Program-made: the position numbers and the translations under genes
Notes under the pieces: generated by a model
Told to the model about the DNA's origin: nothing
The model's database searches: none
What the model saw: only the letters and a program-made list of their open reading frames with translations
NCBI GenBank assembly: GCA_017562135.1
Contig: QEYB01001296.1
Span: 496,001 to 560,000 of the forward strand
Reading direction: 5' to 3'
DNA from: Dipylidium caninum
Taxonomy: Eukaryota; Platyhelminthes; Cestoda; Cyclophyllidea; Dipylidiidae
DNA length: 64,000 bases
Shown here: one piece after another, positions 43,501 to 55,968 of the stretch
Layout: each line of letters begins with the position of its first letter
How positions within the stretch are numbered: position 1 is the first letter of the stretch

Positions 43501-46500
43501 CGTAAAATAGGTTTTGGGAACTATCGAGAGGGAATACTGTTTTCGCAAAAATAGCATTTAAGGAGCTGCATGACACTTACGCGCCAGTCTTCTCTGGGAA
43601 GAAATCATTTTGCGCGGGAAAATGCTCCGACTTCTCGGAGCCCCTAGCGTCGATGTTGGCAGGGCCAGAAATTAGCTCAGTAGACTCAGAGACTTGACGA
43701 CGCGGGGGTCTGTTCTCCTTTCGAGGTGCCATCTTCGGATCTGATTTTCCCCGTCGAGGCCGCTGTCGTGAACAGTACTCTCCACCTTCCTCAAATGCAT
43801 GCGATTGGCGACACACAGAGTCCGGGTCACCATCGCCTGCCCCCGCTGATGGGCGGGCTCGAGGATGCGAAATAAACCTGTTGGGCATAGCAACGGCTCG
43901 TTATGATATGTCGTCCAGCGCAAATAACCCACGCCGCCATACGATGTCTTCGTCCCATTCACACAGCGGCGCTTGCGGGTGACGTCACAACACCCTTCAA
44001 GTCGCTATGGTGCAGGTCTTCGGCTTTTTGTTTCCTCCGATATATTAATTTGCCATGGAAAAAATAGAAAAAGGTCTCAAATAGCAACATTAAAATTTCG
44101 AGTAGTCAGTAGTTATGTTTACAACAACAGTTATACGTGATAACAAGCGGATATCACGTTCGAGTTTTGAGCTCAATGTATAGACTAAGACAGCCGCCAT
44201 GGTTAGATAAAAATAAAAATACTTTAATTTTTCCAGGAGGAAACTTAAATGATATAGTTTGATATCTCATAAGAGTATGCCCGTCTTTAAGATTTACAGT
44301 TACGAACGCACCATTGGAACAAAAGAAAATGTTTTATTATCACAGACACGAGCGGTTAGGTTTATAACGGGAACGGTGAAGTGTAAACAAATGTGTGTGT
44401 CAATGGGAGCGAGGTTGCCCAAAGTGGACCCAATAAAATTGCAATAGAAAAAACTGGAAATAAAATGCCAGGTAAATTACTTCAAATGATTGATGTTTCT
44501 GATCACATATTGTACTTATATGCTATGTACCATATTCGGAACTAAGCCACAGTTGATTACATACCAAATCAGATCGAAGGACGTCTTCGCAAGAAAGCTA
44601 TCCCATAAAATAAAGAACTACGGCAAAGGGTTAGCTACAAAGGTAGAGCACCAGTAAAAAAAATACGTTTAGCTTGTACCAGTATGAAGTGCGGTGGTTT
44701 AAACTGTGATCTCATAAAAGAATGACAAGGAGAACCAACAGAAAGCGTAGAAAAATATCATGAACCAAGAGCGTTCCTACGGCCAAATATACGTAAGTAC
44801 GAAGATTGGCCAATAAATTCGGCTCCAACTACTTGATAGAACAGCGGCCTTACATTTATAATGGATAGGTTAATTTGTTGAAGCTAAATTAGTTTATGGA
44901 TCATACAAAAGCAAGTGAACATCTAGCTAGTCAAGTTGACAAAGAATTGTACTGAAAAAGGGTCTAAAATTATAAGTTAACGTGGGAGAGCAAATTGGCA
45001 CTGGACAGTAATATTGTAAAAAAAATTAAAATGACAAATTGACATAATCATATCTCGCAAAAGCGGTAGAGCGTGGACAGTAACATCGTAAAAAAAGAAC
45101 ATCATCAAACGTGGTGATAAATAATGATATCACACAAAAGTTGATCATACCACGGTGTAAGGCGTTAGATAGAATGTATAGCTTTAATTGCCACAAACAC
45201 AGGGACTTGGATTTCGGCCAAAGCCTTCACACCCGCAGGCCATGCGCCGTCGTCTGTTTTCCCGGGAGAAGCGGATTGGTTAGCAGACACCTCTAAAAGC
45301 AGTGTCACGACATCGGCCACAACACTGAAGTAAGCCTTAAATTTTGCACACATATTAGGTAAACCGAAAAGTAATGAATATTTTGCTTATGGGCTCGTTC
45401 ACAGTCTGTTTGTGCGGAGACGAGATCCAATAAACACATAAGTCTCGTCAATACGGTCGAGCTTGGTTGAAAATTTTATTTTTCGATTATACAAGTTCCC
45501 TTCTGGTATGGCTGAAACGCGTCAGGGTCGAAAATAGAAGGACATTTACGCCAATATATGCTACTTCTGTTCGATCAGGCATTGAAGGCAAATGAGACAG
45601 TAAAAACACTCAATGACGCTCAAGCAATGTTCTGTAATCAAACAAGTTTCATGAATAGTATAGAAGGGAAAAGAATGAAAACATGAAGATCGAAGATTCC
45701 GAACTAAAGGGGAGAACTCAAAAACTAAACGATGATATCCTGAGGTCGATGGTGGAATCTGATCCTCGTCAAACTACTTGCGACTTTTCAACAAAATTGG
45801 CCGTAAATAATCTACAGGTCAAGATCATCTTCACCACATACGAAAAGTCTATAGACAAGAAATTTGGTTCCCTCACAATTTGACAATAACGACACTCGAT
45901 CAACGACGTACTATCTGCGCGTCTCCTTTGTCCAGGTATGAAACCGTTCTGTATTTGCAAGACAATATAACTGGAGATGATAAGTGGATCTACACAACAA
46001 CCCTGTGCGAAAAACAATGGCTTTCTCCCAGAGAAGCACCTATCCCGACACCTGAATCATCTCTAACAATAAAGAAAGGCCCCTATCCGTTTGTAGTGGA
46101 ATATTCAGCTGTCATACACCATGAATTGATTTAATTTAGTCAGACAGTTACAGCGACGATGCATTGTAAACAACCCAAGTGAATGAAAAAAGAGTCCTCA
46201 AAAACAATTTGTTTTGGTCAATTACAAAAGAAGAGTCCTTCAACACACTAACACGAGGCCTCATGCTGCAAAAATATCACATGAAAAAATTTAGAGAGTT
46301 TGGGTTTGTACTTTCACCTCATCCACCGTATTCACCAGACCTCGCGTTGTCAGATTACCAACTTTTCCGGTTGTTGGAGTATACATTAAGAAGCAAAAAC
46401 TATAACACTGTTGACTAAGTGAAACGCACTGGAAAAGGTTTGCAATGCGGAATTGAAAGGCTTTTTAAGAACGAAAAAAAAGACTTCCTATACCCTGGCA

Positions 46501-49500
46501 AAAGCCGTTAAAAAGTGATTGAAAGTACTTTGTCGATTAAATTTAGGGTTTCTTTAATAGATGTTCTTCTTCATCAAAAAAGTTTTACTCTTCGGTTTAC
46601 CCACTATATGCATGAGAAAATAAAAAGACCCGTTTATCCTTAAACTGACACGAAATGAGAGAAAGGCAACAGTCGAGATTATTCTTACTAGTAACAAGCT
46701 ACAAGATTGAGATGAGACTACAAGGAAGATGAAACCATACGAACGGGTTATATCAATATGGAAATAAGTAGAAGACAAATCTGTCACATCTTTTACATAT
46801 AACTCGCTCTTCATCAAAACCGGGTACAAAAGGTGGCAATTAAAAGAGGCGAAACAAAAAACATAAAAATTATGTAGTATGAATAAATTGATTTGAGAAA
46901 ATTATGAAAAAAGTCCAAAACGTAGGTGTCAACACTAACCCAGCTTCGGGATCGATATTATCGAAGTCCGGTTCCTCGTCATCTTCCTCTTCTTCCTCCT
47001 CCGAGGGATTTCCGTGCATTCGGAAGCCAAATTCGCTAATTCTGTCTCCTCCCCCTGTGGAATCCTGACAGTGAGGAAAAACATCGAGACGGTAATCGAG
47101 GGACATGATTAATTTCACAAGGGCATGACATGCAAGCGACTCAGCTGACATGAGACAAAGCTACATATACGTCAAATTGAAAGCGGTGAGAGAGACCAAA
47201 TCAACCTCGGATGAAATGCAAAATCCATTTGTTGAACCATGAGATTTGTCAAGCGAAATCAAACGAAGTAGGGTATAGTTAATACGTTTATGCAATAATG
47301 CCACAGAGAGGACTGTTGTTCGAGATCATGGGGTTTGTTGAAATCAAAAGCATATTCATCAATATCACCGCGAAACAATTAACGAACAAAGTGAACAGGC
47401 TGATGATCACAACTGTAGTACTGAGAGATGCAGACAGCCTATTATAATCTCCAATGCTAAAAGCGCAAAAGCATGCATTTCAAAGCCTGAGTGTATGTTT
47501 TTTCTTCATACAATTACACTAAAGGAGGGGGGTATTTTTAACAAACTACTACTATGCCTCCGCCGGGAAACAATCAAGAAAACAACTTGCGAACCGAGAG
47601 AACGAAATACTATGTAGCAAATTTGAACATAGAAGGCGGCCAAAACATTGTAAAATATTGGAACAATTGACTCATAAGCCATCAATGGGAAATTTACTCG
47701 GTGAATTAGTTACGTAGTTAATGAAAATAGTCAGCTAGAAGATGCGAGCAAAGCAGAAACGAGCGTTGATTAATACGGGAAATCCGGTTATTGTGGGCAG
47801 ACACGATTTGTGCAAGAGTAAACACGATAAGACTTGAGGTGACGGAGCGTAGCTCATGCACAGCAGTAAAAAAACAGACAGAGCCATTCACCCTTCGGTT
47901 GGAGGAGCATTTGCCCAAAGTCAACACGCCATCTGCCGCCAGTAGCTCCTCATCAGCCACATCAAGATCCAGATCTGCACCCACGAAATCCGAGGTAGTC
48001 AATGTTCGAACCTGTTCTTTATTGCAGCCATTGCCCACACTTTGCGGCGCTGAAATCTTTGCCGACACCATTGCAGGGTCCACTTGATTTTCCTTTCCAT
48101 TTGCAATAAAATAAGTATGCGATTAAATAGACTAGTTGTTGTTTTGCACCAGCCTAGTGTATACAATGCCGAACTTCGAGGGGACATGGTCGTGTCTTTA
48201 CTTTTAATTCAAAATCTGGACAGCGGAAAAACTGGAGATGATTTAAAAGGCAGCTAGAATTCATATTAAAATAAAATAGGCAACACACTGAATGAATAAA
48301 TGAAGAAGGGACGTTTGAATCGGGCGGGGAGTTCGCGGCTCCGGTGGGAAGAAGAGATGAATGACGATTATCCTCCAGTAGTTCTGAAGTTGCACCTCCA
48401 GAGTAAAACTTCTGTACCTTCACTTTCATCCTCTTCGTCCTCCTCTACCTCTTCATCCTCATCAGTATCCTCGTACGGAGCACTGGAGGCTGGACTGTCA
48501 GAGTCGGAAGAGGACGACGTAGAGATAGTACTACAGGGCGAGGTGGAAGCGGAGGAGAAGGAGACAGCAGATGAGGTGGGTGACGAGGAGGGGGGAAGAG
48601 ACGGCTTGGGTGCAGGACTGGCGGTGGGAGCGTTGGCTGCGTAGGCTGGTAACGGTGTCGCCAGTTCATCCATTATGCATACATCCTCGAGGCGTTTACC
48701 TCGCACCGGGAAGCGCGGATAGACACAGCCACCAGCAGGTGTAGGAAGAATACGTTCTGGTGCACCGTTGGGTACTGCGGGCGAAGATGACAATGGCGGC
48801 CTCGACTTCAGTTTGGGAGTTACCACCGCACCTATCTCTTCTTGATGCGCGGCCACATACTTGCTCGCAGCCTCCAATCCAGCCGAGGAAAAAGGGAATC
48901 GGGTTGCTGGCGTCTGGACAAGATGCGACAGGCATTAACCACACGAGTAGCTATTAACATAACTTACTTCAGTATGTCGAAAAACGTACGTTCCTGAAAA
49001 AAGTGTTCTTTATGCGAAGTAATCAGGTGATATTAAAATTTGAAGTTGGTAAAAAACCTGGACTCAAAAGCCCAAATGAGAAACACGATAAAAATAGACA
49101 TTGTATAATTTATTGAAAGTTTCCTTGAAAACTGCCAAATTCAGGTTTGTTTATTATGAACTTAAATGTGTTCTATATAGATGAGTTCAAACCGAGCTGT
49201 ACGAGTATTTACACACGCTCTGTTGCGGTGAAACGAATAATTGCGCCATTCGAAGTATGACTGAATATTTCGAGATAATACATTAGTTTTGCAATAAAGT
49301 AAGGCGAATTTGGATACCTAATGTAAATAAATTTAGGCTGCGTTAATATGGTCGTAATAAAGACAAATGGTAAAATAATAATTTTAAGGGGAAGCGCACA
49401 AACTAATTGTACTTATAAGACACAAACACCGCAGTTCTACAAAAACTTTTTAAACAGTAGGAAGTGAATAGATTCAGGCGTATGATGTTACTTATTACAC

Positions 49501-52500
49501 GACAACTTTCCAAAGAAGTTGGTAAAACCGTTCCGTCGTCCACTACAAACAATTATACTGTTTTAAATAAGTCTGGCATAAAAGTATAAGAAATAGATTA
49601 TACTACATACATTCACGGAAGGAAAGGAACATCGTGTGAAATGAAGGCTGATAGACTGCTAAAACTTATTTTCCAAAATATCATTGAATCTTCATCACTT
49701 ACATCACGGAAATAAATAAAAGATCAAAAGAATGAAATAAGATAAAATGGAAGGACCTAGAAACTTAGCACATATTGCATAGGGGAAAGTCTGTCCCGAC
49801 CTGCACAAATAAAAGAGAAGTTAAGGTTCCATGGATTTCTAAAAAAGCAAAACCTTTAATCGTTCGTTTAGAAAGATAAACACGTATCCATGTATCGAAA
49901 GAGGATCTGTAGACATATGCCGTGCACGGGTGCATCAACAATTAGCAAAATGGTTTACCTAACATTGAGGATAACGTGCATATACAGGACTCAAAGATGA
50001 AAGGCAATAAATTGCCACTAGGGATTAGTCAGCAAATAATTAATTTTGGGAGTCAACAGAAACGTTTATGAAACGTATATGAAAGTGAATTTACCAAAAT
50101 TAAAGATCTCGGAACAAGAAAAAAAAACGGATGTCAACCTAGGATGTGGTACGACTTCCACAATCCCCACTCACGGCATAGAAACCGTTTAAAATCGTTA
50201 ATGATAGACCTCCAAATTTAAAGGCACGGTACGCTACTTTGATGGTAACAGCCTCGAGGCCCGCATTAGAAGCATTTGGTTTGGCAAGGTCTTTGGCGGC
50301 GGAGCCGTTAGTGGCGAGAGCGTTAGCGGGTGTTGGGCGCTTGGCTACGAGGTCAGAGGAGGACTTGGGGACCTGCAGGCAAACGGGCATCTGAGTGACT
50401 GGATTTACTCGAATATCCGGCCTGGCGGCAGAAGGCTGTGGAGCAGCTCCTCCCATCACTACTGATGCATGTGGGTGACTAAAGGTAATCGGCTCGGGGT
50501 TGCGGTTCTGCTGGAGAAGTTGGAGGGTGAGCGCTTGTGACAACTGCGTTTGAGTTACGAATTCATGCTAAAATATTGTTCAACAATATATTTGTTTAAA
50601 GTGACGGCGAACACTAGAACGAGATAGCTCTGCGGACAGACCACAAAGATATCATACGAACCAAATACATCATGTCCAATCAAAAACGCACTGGTATAAA
50701 CTAAACCAAAACTTGAAATATGAGTTAATTGTGATGAGTGAACAATTTTAAAAGTGTTTAATACTACGCTTTAGGGTGCAATCGTAGATGAGTCAACGTC
50801 AAAGCGGTTAGTCCAGGAACTGGCCTTATAAAAATGGTGGCTCACAAGAGATAGATAGCAAGCATTAAACGAAGAAACTGTCTAAAATAATTAATTATTG
50901 GCAAAATGATGTGTCCTCCAACTATTACAAACTTTTTTTGAAACCAAGTACCCTTGAAACGAAAACAGAACGCATTTCAACAACAATAATGCGAAAATAA
51001 TAGACTTTTACAAAGGTGTAATAAACCACACATCCTTTTGCAAAGGTGAAGAATAGTTTTACCTAACTTCTAAAAGGCAAGCAGGTACGCAAGCATTTTA
51101 CAATAGTGATTAGAGCAAACAGTTTAAGACTCTTCTTTCCGTACCTATCACTCGAAGTTTTTCCGGTCAATTGTAGGTTTTGCATATCTAAAACCACTTT
51201 GTGGTTTGATTGTATTTCTCGATAGAAATGAACGCATTATACATCTGAGGTGGTGGTTAAGAGAAAAAGATCAGTTGTTAGAGCGTCCCTGTATTTCTGC
51301 GGAATGAATTCGCCAGCAACAGTCGTATGGCGTCGCATCCGCGACTGCAATCGCCGGTCCCAAATCAGACGCGCAAACAACAAACACCACTGCAACAGTG
51401 CGGTGAGTCACTCGAGGCTGTAAGTTTACACCCGCCAAGATCGCATCCACTGTTAATCCCATTTCTCTTTACATGTCCCGCTTTCAGCACATAGAGACTT
51501 ACAAAATAAATGGCATTTTGGTAAAGGCCTTTCGCCCAATACACAACCGGCCTGATCAAAAATTGTTGAGGACTTAGCAGACAAGCTTCGAAATATGAGT
51601 ACATAATACGAAGTTGAATTAAATAAAAGCTTGTTTATTGCTACAATTGTAATCAACCACCATAAATCGGTTTACTAATTAATAATCTACCTAGTTTGTA
51701 TTACAAATGTTTTCCGTACATCTAAACACAGTAAATAGCAAAACCATTTCCATCAGTATCGGAAGCAAAGGTCCATTTCAATGTGAGAATGTGCTCGTAC
51801 ATAACTTCTATGCGGTTCGAAATCAAAAAAATCAGAAGCAAGATTAGGGAAAATAGAAGGAAAAGGCATGATTCAACGCTGTCCTAACAGCTGTGCATGT
51901 GCGAATACACCCTGTTAATATGCGGTGACAAGTGCGAAAAATAGTCTGGAAACACCGGGCCGACAGTGAAACGCAAATCGGCCAGCCCTAATTACATTCG
52001 CACACGCAACTAAATGCATTACTATCACCAGCAGCGCTTTAGCAGCCAAATATCGGTAGCAGTTTTGTTAAGGGAGTTTTAAATGTAATTAAATATAGCA
52101 AAGAAGTCTATTTTGCATGCAATTTGTTCAGTAGTACTTGTTTTAAACTCATCAATACTCAAGGATGAGTGCAGTGAGGCATATTTCTGTGTAATCAACA
52201 AAAAACTCGGTCAAGAATCGGTATCTTAAGTATTTATAAGATTCGCTCGAGTAAGGATAAATCTTATGACGTTTCAGTGCAGTATTAAATAAATGATACA
52301 CGGGGATGATTTCATAGTTGACACGTTTATTCTATTCAATAAGGTTGCAAACTCAAATTTTGCAGTCAGTTGCCATTTATCGTACAAATCCGCAGCCAAT
52401 AAATTAAAACGCGTATTTGAGCCATTAAAATAAAAAAAATGTAATTCAGAAAGATGAGGCTCTCAATAGATAAAAAATACCTTCAGGATCATGAAAAGAA

Positions 52501-55096
52501 AAAACCTGGATTTTCAAAACACCATAGAAACGGGTAAGATTGGGACATTTAACAAGAACATATAAACTAGAGGTTGTAATAAAAATAAAGAATTGAACTG
52601 GAGATTGCTCACGATTCAGAAACTAAATCAAAAAGCGAGTGTAGAAATTACTAAAGGGTACGTATACACCAAGTAGTGATTACGTTTGACATGAACACAA
52701 AACACATGAGATGTCAAATAAACAACAAGCAAAACAAAGCCTGTTCAATTACAATAAAAGATTATGCTTGGCGGAAGTATTCATTGAGTACACATTAAAA
52801 TAGTGTACAAGTATTTTTCGAGTAAAAAGACAAAACGTTGAAAGATGCTTACCGTCAACATAAGAGAAGCAGTTGGGCGTTTCTTCTCGTTTTTAGTCAA
52901 AGCATACTTTAGAAATCCATGAAACTTGCTCGACCTAAAATTCAATTTATTTTGAAGAAGTGGAGCTGATTAGAGAATGAGTACCCACGATTAAAAGCCC
53001 TAACTAACCACTTTGACTTGTTCCTTAACGTGGGCGGCTTGTAGTTCTTCATGCTTAGTATCCGAAGTGCCCTAAACGCAAATATTATAATCGACGGAGC
53101 ACATTCAAAAAACAAATGCAAGCTGAGAAAATTACTTCAGAGGGTTGAGATCAAACATTGGAGGCTGCAGCTCGGCATATTCGATTGCGGTGATACCAAC
53201 AGCCCAAATGTCACACTTCTCGTCATAACCACCTTTGCGTTCAACAGCAACAACTTCCGGGGCCATCCTAGAAGAGAAAGCATAGTTTCAAACTACTTTA
53301 AAAGACGGAAAACAAAATTTTCACATGTCAAAAGGTGAGTAACTAGAAGAAATTAAATTAAAATCCTGTTTTCCAAGAATGCCGTTAAGCATCTTTTTTT
53401 CTTTATACTTGGTTATGGACGTCTATTGGCTCACAAAAGGCCTGCTTCGTAAGTCTTATAAAATAATAATGAAAATGATGTTGGCGTTGAGTTAAATACT
53501 AAACGGAAAGTAACTAGACGAATTCAAAACAATTACATATCAATAAAATAATGTCAACGAATAACTTTTAATGTCGCAGAATAAATTGACAACTAACAAA
53601 AATTGAAACCAACACAGTCATGATTTGAAACCAGGAGCGATTTAATTGATAAACATAAAGGAACAACTTTGTAGCTGAAACTAATGTTTCATTGAGGGAT
53701 AGCGGTAACCAATAGTGACCACCCACCACTAGATAACTTCATGACAATCGCAACTCTAGCTCAATAACATACCAGTATGGGGTCCCTATCAAAGAATTAC
53801 GGCGCTGTATTGTATGGGTGTTTGAGCCGCTACACCAAAATCCGCTAAAAGAAAAAATCCCATACATGACCTCACTTCCACAGATTTTATAAGATAACTA
53901 TCTTAAAAAGCAAATAGCAAAAGTATCAATTTGTTAATGCATGTTCACCTTTGAAGTAAAAACGGGGCGATGAAAAAATGCGTGTAATAGGAAAGTGTGA
54001 ACATTAAAAAAAAACAAAATGCTCCCGCATCAAGCGCTAGAAACAATTTACAAATAAAAAGTGGTGGTTTCCAATCGGTGGACATGAATAATTACTTTTT
54101 CATTGAAAACCTCACGTCCTTAATTTGTCACACACGTAATCAAAATTGTTAAGTAGAATATATATGTCACAGAACCAGAGATTTTACAAGCAAACGGTGG
54201 TAAACCTGAATCTGGACAAAATGCTCAGCACTTAGGGTACTGTCATGAAAAAAATCTAATTATATTCAATTAAAAACTACTTTAGAAAGAAGTATTAGTA
54301 GTACGCGGAACAAAAAATGAATGCAAAGTTAGAGTAAGAGAAATTCATAAGCACTTACCTATTTTAACCGCTCCATCGTCGCAGAGCAAAATATTTGCGC
54401 CCTAAAACAATCATATCCTAAGTCACCACATAAAATTAGCAACGCATCACGAAAACCGACAATGACCAGAATCAAATGCCGGATAACTTTTAAATAAGAT
54501 AAAAACTAATTCAAGGTGAAGTGGGCCAGAAAACGAGTGTGTACCTTGATATCCCGATGTATTTTCCCTTGACTGTGCATGTACGCAATACCTCTAAGAG
54601 TCTCACGAGAGAGGAACGCAATACAATCTTCATCCACAGGCTTACGCGTATCTACAGACTTTATAACATAACCCTGGGATTACTGGTATATATGTCCTGC
54701 ATTGAATAACCACCGCAAAATTCCATGCATATCCAGAGTTTGTTATGCCTAAGGTAAATGAATAGCTGCGAAAAATGAGCGAACCGGAAATAACTGTCGT
54801 AAAATTCCACAATATTACTGTGACGACAATCTCGAAGTGTTTGAATTTCTTGAAGAACTGCTCTGATGTCATCCTTGGCATCTACCTTTATTATTTTAAC
54901 CGCAGCATAATCTTTCGTATTTAACCGGAGAGCCTTGAAGTAGAAAAATTATGAAAAGGTTTACCTTGTACACTTCGCCATATGTTCCAACTCCGATGCT
55001 CCGGAGGAGTTTATAATCTTCTTTTGGATCTCTTAGATTTACAACTTCCCGAATATAGTCCAGTTTTTTTTCACTGAACAGACAATGAACAGACAT
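34571..55096 (-). CDS. MAP4K3/5-like: MAP4K3/5-type (germinal-centre) kinase with CNH domain
   Basis: There are 28 minus-strand exons, 5' to 3': 55096-54965, 54933-54785, 54748-54684, 54651-54545, 54401-54359, 53844-53773, 53267-53136, 53071-53009, 52934-52853, 50567-50175, 48913-48418, 48082-47892, 47064-46940, 43877-43581, 43125-42695, 42546-42442, 42067-41850, 41038-40259, 40030-39946, 39885-39806, 39234-39065, 36991-36826, 36679-36307, 36019-35951, 35883-35788, 35238-35171, 35010-34955, 34661-34571. Every junction is in phase except inside exon 6. The predicted protein is about 1711 residues: kinase domain, long low-complexity linker, then PPTPQVHMGACF leading into the CNH domain. Family members are cytosolic kinases upstream of JNK and, for MAP4K3, amino-acid signalling to mTORC1. 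It is about twice the usual family length because of the linker. The first in-frame ATG is at 55096; an upstream out-of-frame ATG may form a short uORF. Confidence 0.93.
37085..37112 (+). repeat. Left terminal inverted repeat of mariner 1
   Basis: Contains GGCCTACCGGGAAGTTCTGT, matching in inverted form GGTCTACCGGGAAGTTCTAT at 38305-38332 with few differences. The target-site TA is clear on the right (38333-38334) and blurred on the left. Confidence 0.8.
38305..38332 (-). repeat. Right terminal inverted repeat of mariner 1
   Basis: Inverted partner of 37085-37112; a TA dinucleotide follows it directly, as expected of a mariner target site. Confidence 0.8.
44999..45098. repeat. Short spaced direct repeat
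   Basis: A unit of about 28 bp with the core TGGACAGTAA followed by a T/C-variable stretch and a run of A occurs at 44999-45026 and again at 45071-45098, in the same MAP4K intron as mariner 2. It may be a remnant of a local duplication. Confidence 0.5.
45355..45376 (+). repeat. Left terminal inverted repeat of mariner 2
   Basis: TTAGGTAAACCGAAAAGTAA, preceded by the TA target site at 45353-45354. It matches the inverted right end in most positions (GGTAAACCGAA-AGTAA core). Confidence 0.8.
46583..46604 (-). repeat. Right terminal inverted repeat of mariner 2
   Basis: On the minus strand it reads GTGGGTAAACCGAAGAGTAA. A TA at 46605-46606 completes the target duplication. Confidence 0.8.
50568..52852 (-). 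other. Intron 9 of the MAP4K gene
   Basis: This 2.3-kb AT-rich intron lies between the kinase C-lobe exon and the linker. A GC-richer patch at 51271-51462 gives a minus-strand frame with no recognised domain and no usable splice sites. Nothing else was seen. Confidence 0.6.
52853..55096 (-). other. Kinase-domain exons (1-9) of the MAP4K gene
   Basis: Gly loop [10 protein letters not shown] (residues 35-44), catalytic Lys in YAAVKIIK, the acidic helix Glu in [11 protein letters not shown], hinge [17 protein letters not shown] (family CGGGS is CGGYS here), catalytic loop HRDIKGAN, DFG in exon 6, [11 protein letters not shown], then [20 protein letters not shown] and [19 protein letters not shown], and the C-lobe end [11 protein letters not shown]. 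These match MAP4K3 and MAP4K5 closely. Introns 1, 2 and 3 are 31, 36 and 32 bp. Confidence 0.93.
53773..53844 (-). other. Frame break in the activation-loop exon of MAP4K
   Basis: Exon 6 starts in the right frame ([13 protein letters not shown]) and ends in another ([11 protein letters not shown]). The two halves together match the family residue for residue if one base were present at the switch. As written, the unspliced exon would hit a stop. A GT...AG segment of 29 bp (53833-53805) lies inside the exon, and removing it also restores frame. See the finding for how to separate the two. Confidence 0.85.
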
Positions 55097-55968
55097 TGGA
55101 ACGACCAAAGAGGCAAAGAATGAGCATCAAAACACCCCCTCAGACACGCCGCCACGATCATAAAACTATGCGAAATTGATATTCAAACGTTGGATTATAT
55201 TAAGCTGGCGAATACTCAGTAGTTAAAAGACATACTGCAAGAGAAGCTATTTTTAATGATCAGCGTGGAATAACGACTTGAACACAATGGTTTTGGTAGA
55301 TGTTTGTTGTTTGTTCACTAACTATTCCCATGCAGCGTAACCCCAAAAATGTAGACTTAAGCGTCTTACCTGCCCAGAAAAAATGTTGTGATTCTATGAA
55401 AGTTACAGAGAATACCTCTTTCCATGATTATTATTGTCTCCCCATCTTCTGGGTGCTCACGTGAGTGCTAATGATGCTTGAAAGAATATTAGATGGAGCA
55501 GATCGCAGAACTTCAATTTGAGGAACGAGTGGATGTGGACAGACGTGTCGATTTAAGGCATTTCTGTTAAGCAATTTTTCAGTTACCGACCAACTGCTCC
55601 GGGTTATTATAAGATATAATTTAAAGCAAGGGAAAGTTTAAAATGAAGTCCCTTTATTACCAGACTTTCTTTACACCTGATGGTTGGCTAAAATACTGCT
55701 GGTGATTAGTATATTTAATTAAAGCATTTTAGACAAATATTTTATCCATATTTGTTCCTAGCGCACACAGCGCTTTAGAAACAAACTTCATGCCAGTTAA
55801 TGGGACACGTCCTATTGGGGCATGTGATAGATGTTACGATTTCAAATCTGTGTGTTATAACGCACTTGAGTGTTCAATGGTCCGTTGCGATCGGCACAAT
55901 TTTTTGGTCCACGAGTTATTTTGCATTTATTGCTGCGTTTTATTTTATAGGGAGACCATAACCATCGT
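55097..55968. promoter_or_regulatory. Shared divergent promoter region of MAP4K and SNAPC1
   Basis: The two start codons face away from each other with about 870 bp between them and no gene in the gap, so the two promoters must lie in this interval and may be shared. A T-rich tract ending in TTTTATAG at 55950 lies 18 bases before the SNAPC1 ATG and could be a trans-splice acceptor. No convincing TATA box was found for either gene. Confidence 0.5.

Larger units (their letters stand above)
45355..46604 (+). mobile_element. Degenerate mariner element 2
   Basis: A 1250-bp element in the MAP4K intron between exons 13 and 14, opposite to the host gene. Plus-strand fragments of mariner transposase lie in order: [16 protein letters not shown] (about 45750), DDKWIYTT and [14 protein letters not shown] (about 45975-46050), and [19 protein letters not shown] (about 46310-46370). 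Several frameshifts and stops separate them. The D of DDKW and the third catalytic D of SPDLA remain, unlike in element 1, and the inverted repeats differ, so it is a different mariner lineage. TA target duplications flank both ends. Confidence 0.87.
40259..50567 (-). other. Linker exons (10-18) of the MAP4K gene
   Basis: Exon 10 opens with HEFVTQ and [17 protein letters not shown], equivalent to the family LLDKVNNPD region. The rest is rapidly evolving: Pro/Ala-rich (exon 10), a run of Ser ending in acidic [14 protein letters not shown] (exon 11), acidic DLDVADEE (exon 12), [15 protein letters not shown] (exon 13), basic and Pro-rich (exon 14), Ser/Pro-rich (exons 15-17), and mixed charged with PPGPAP (exon 18). 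The Pro-rich parts may bind SH3 proteins, as in mammalian MAP4Ks; that is inferred. All nine exons join in phase, which is strong support despite weak sequence conservation. Confidence 0.85.

Noticed and set aside
51271..51462. GC-rich minus-strand frame in MAP4K intron 9, considered as an extra exon
   Set aside because: Exons 9 and 10 join in phase 0 with continuous family homology (LMLT to HEFVTQ), leaving no room for it.
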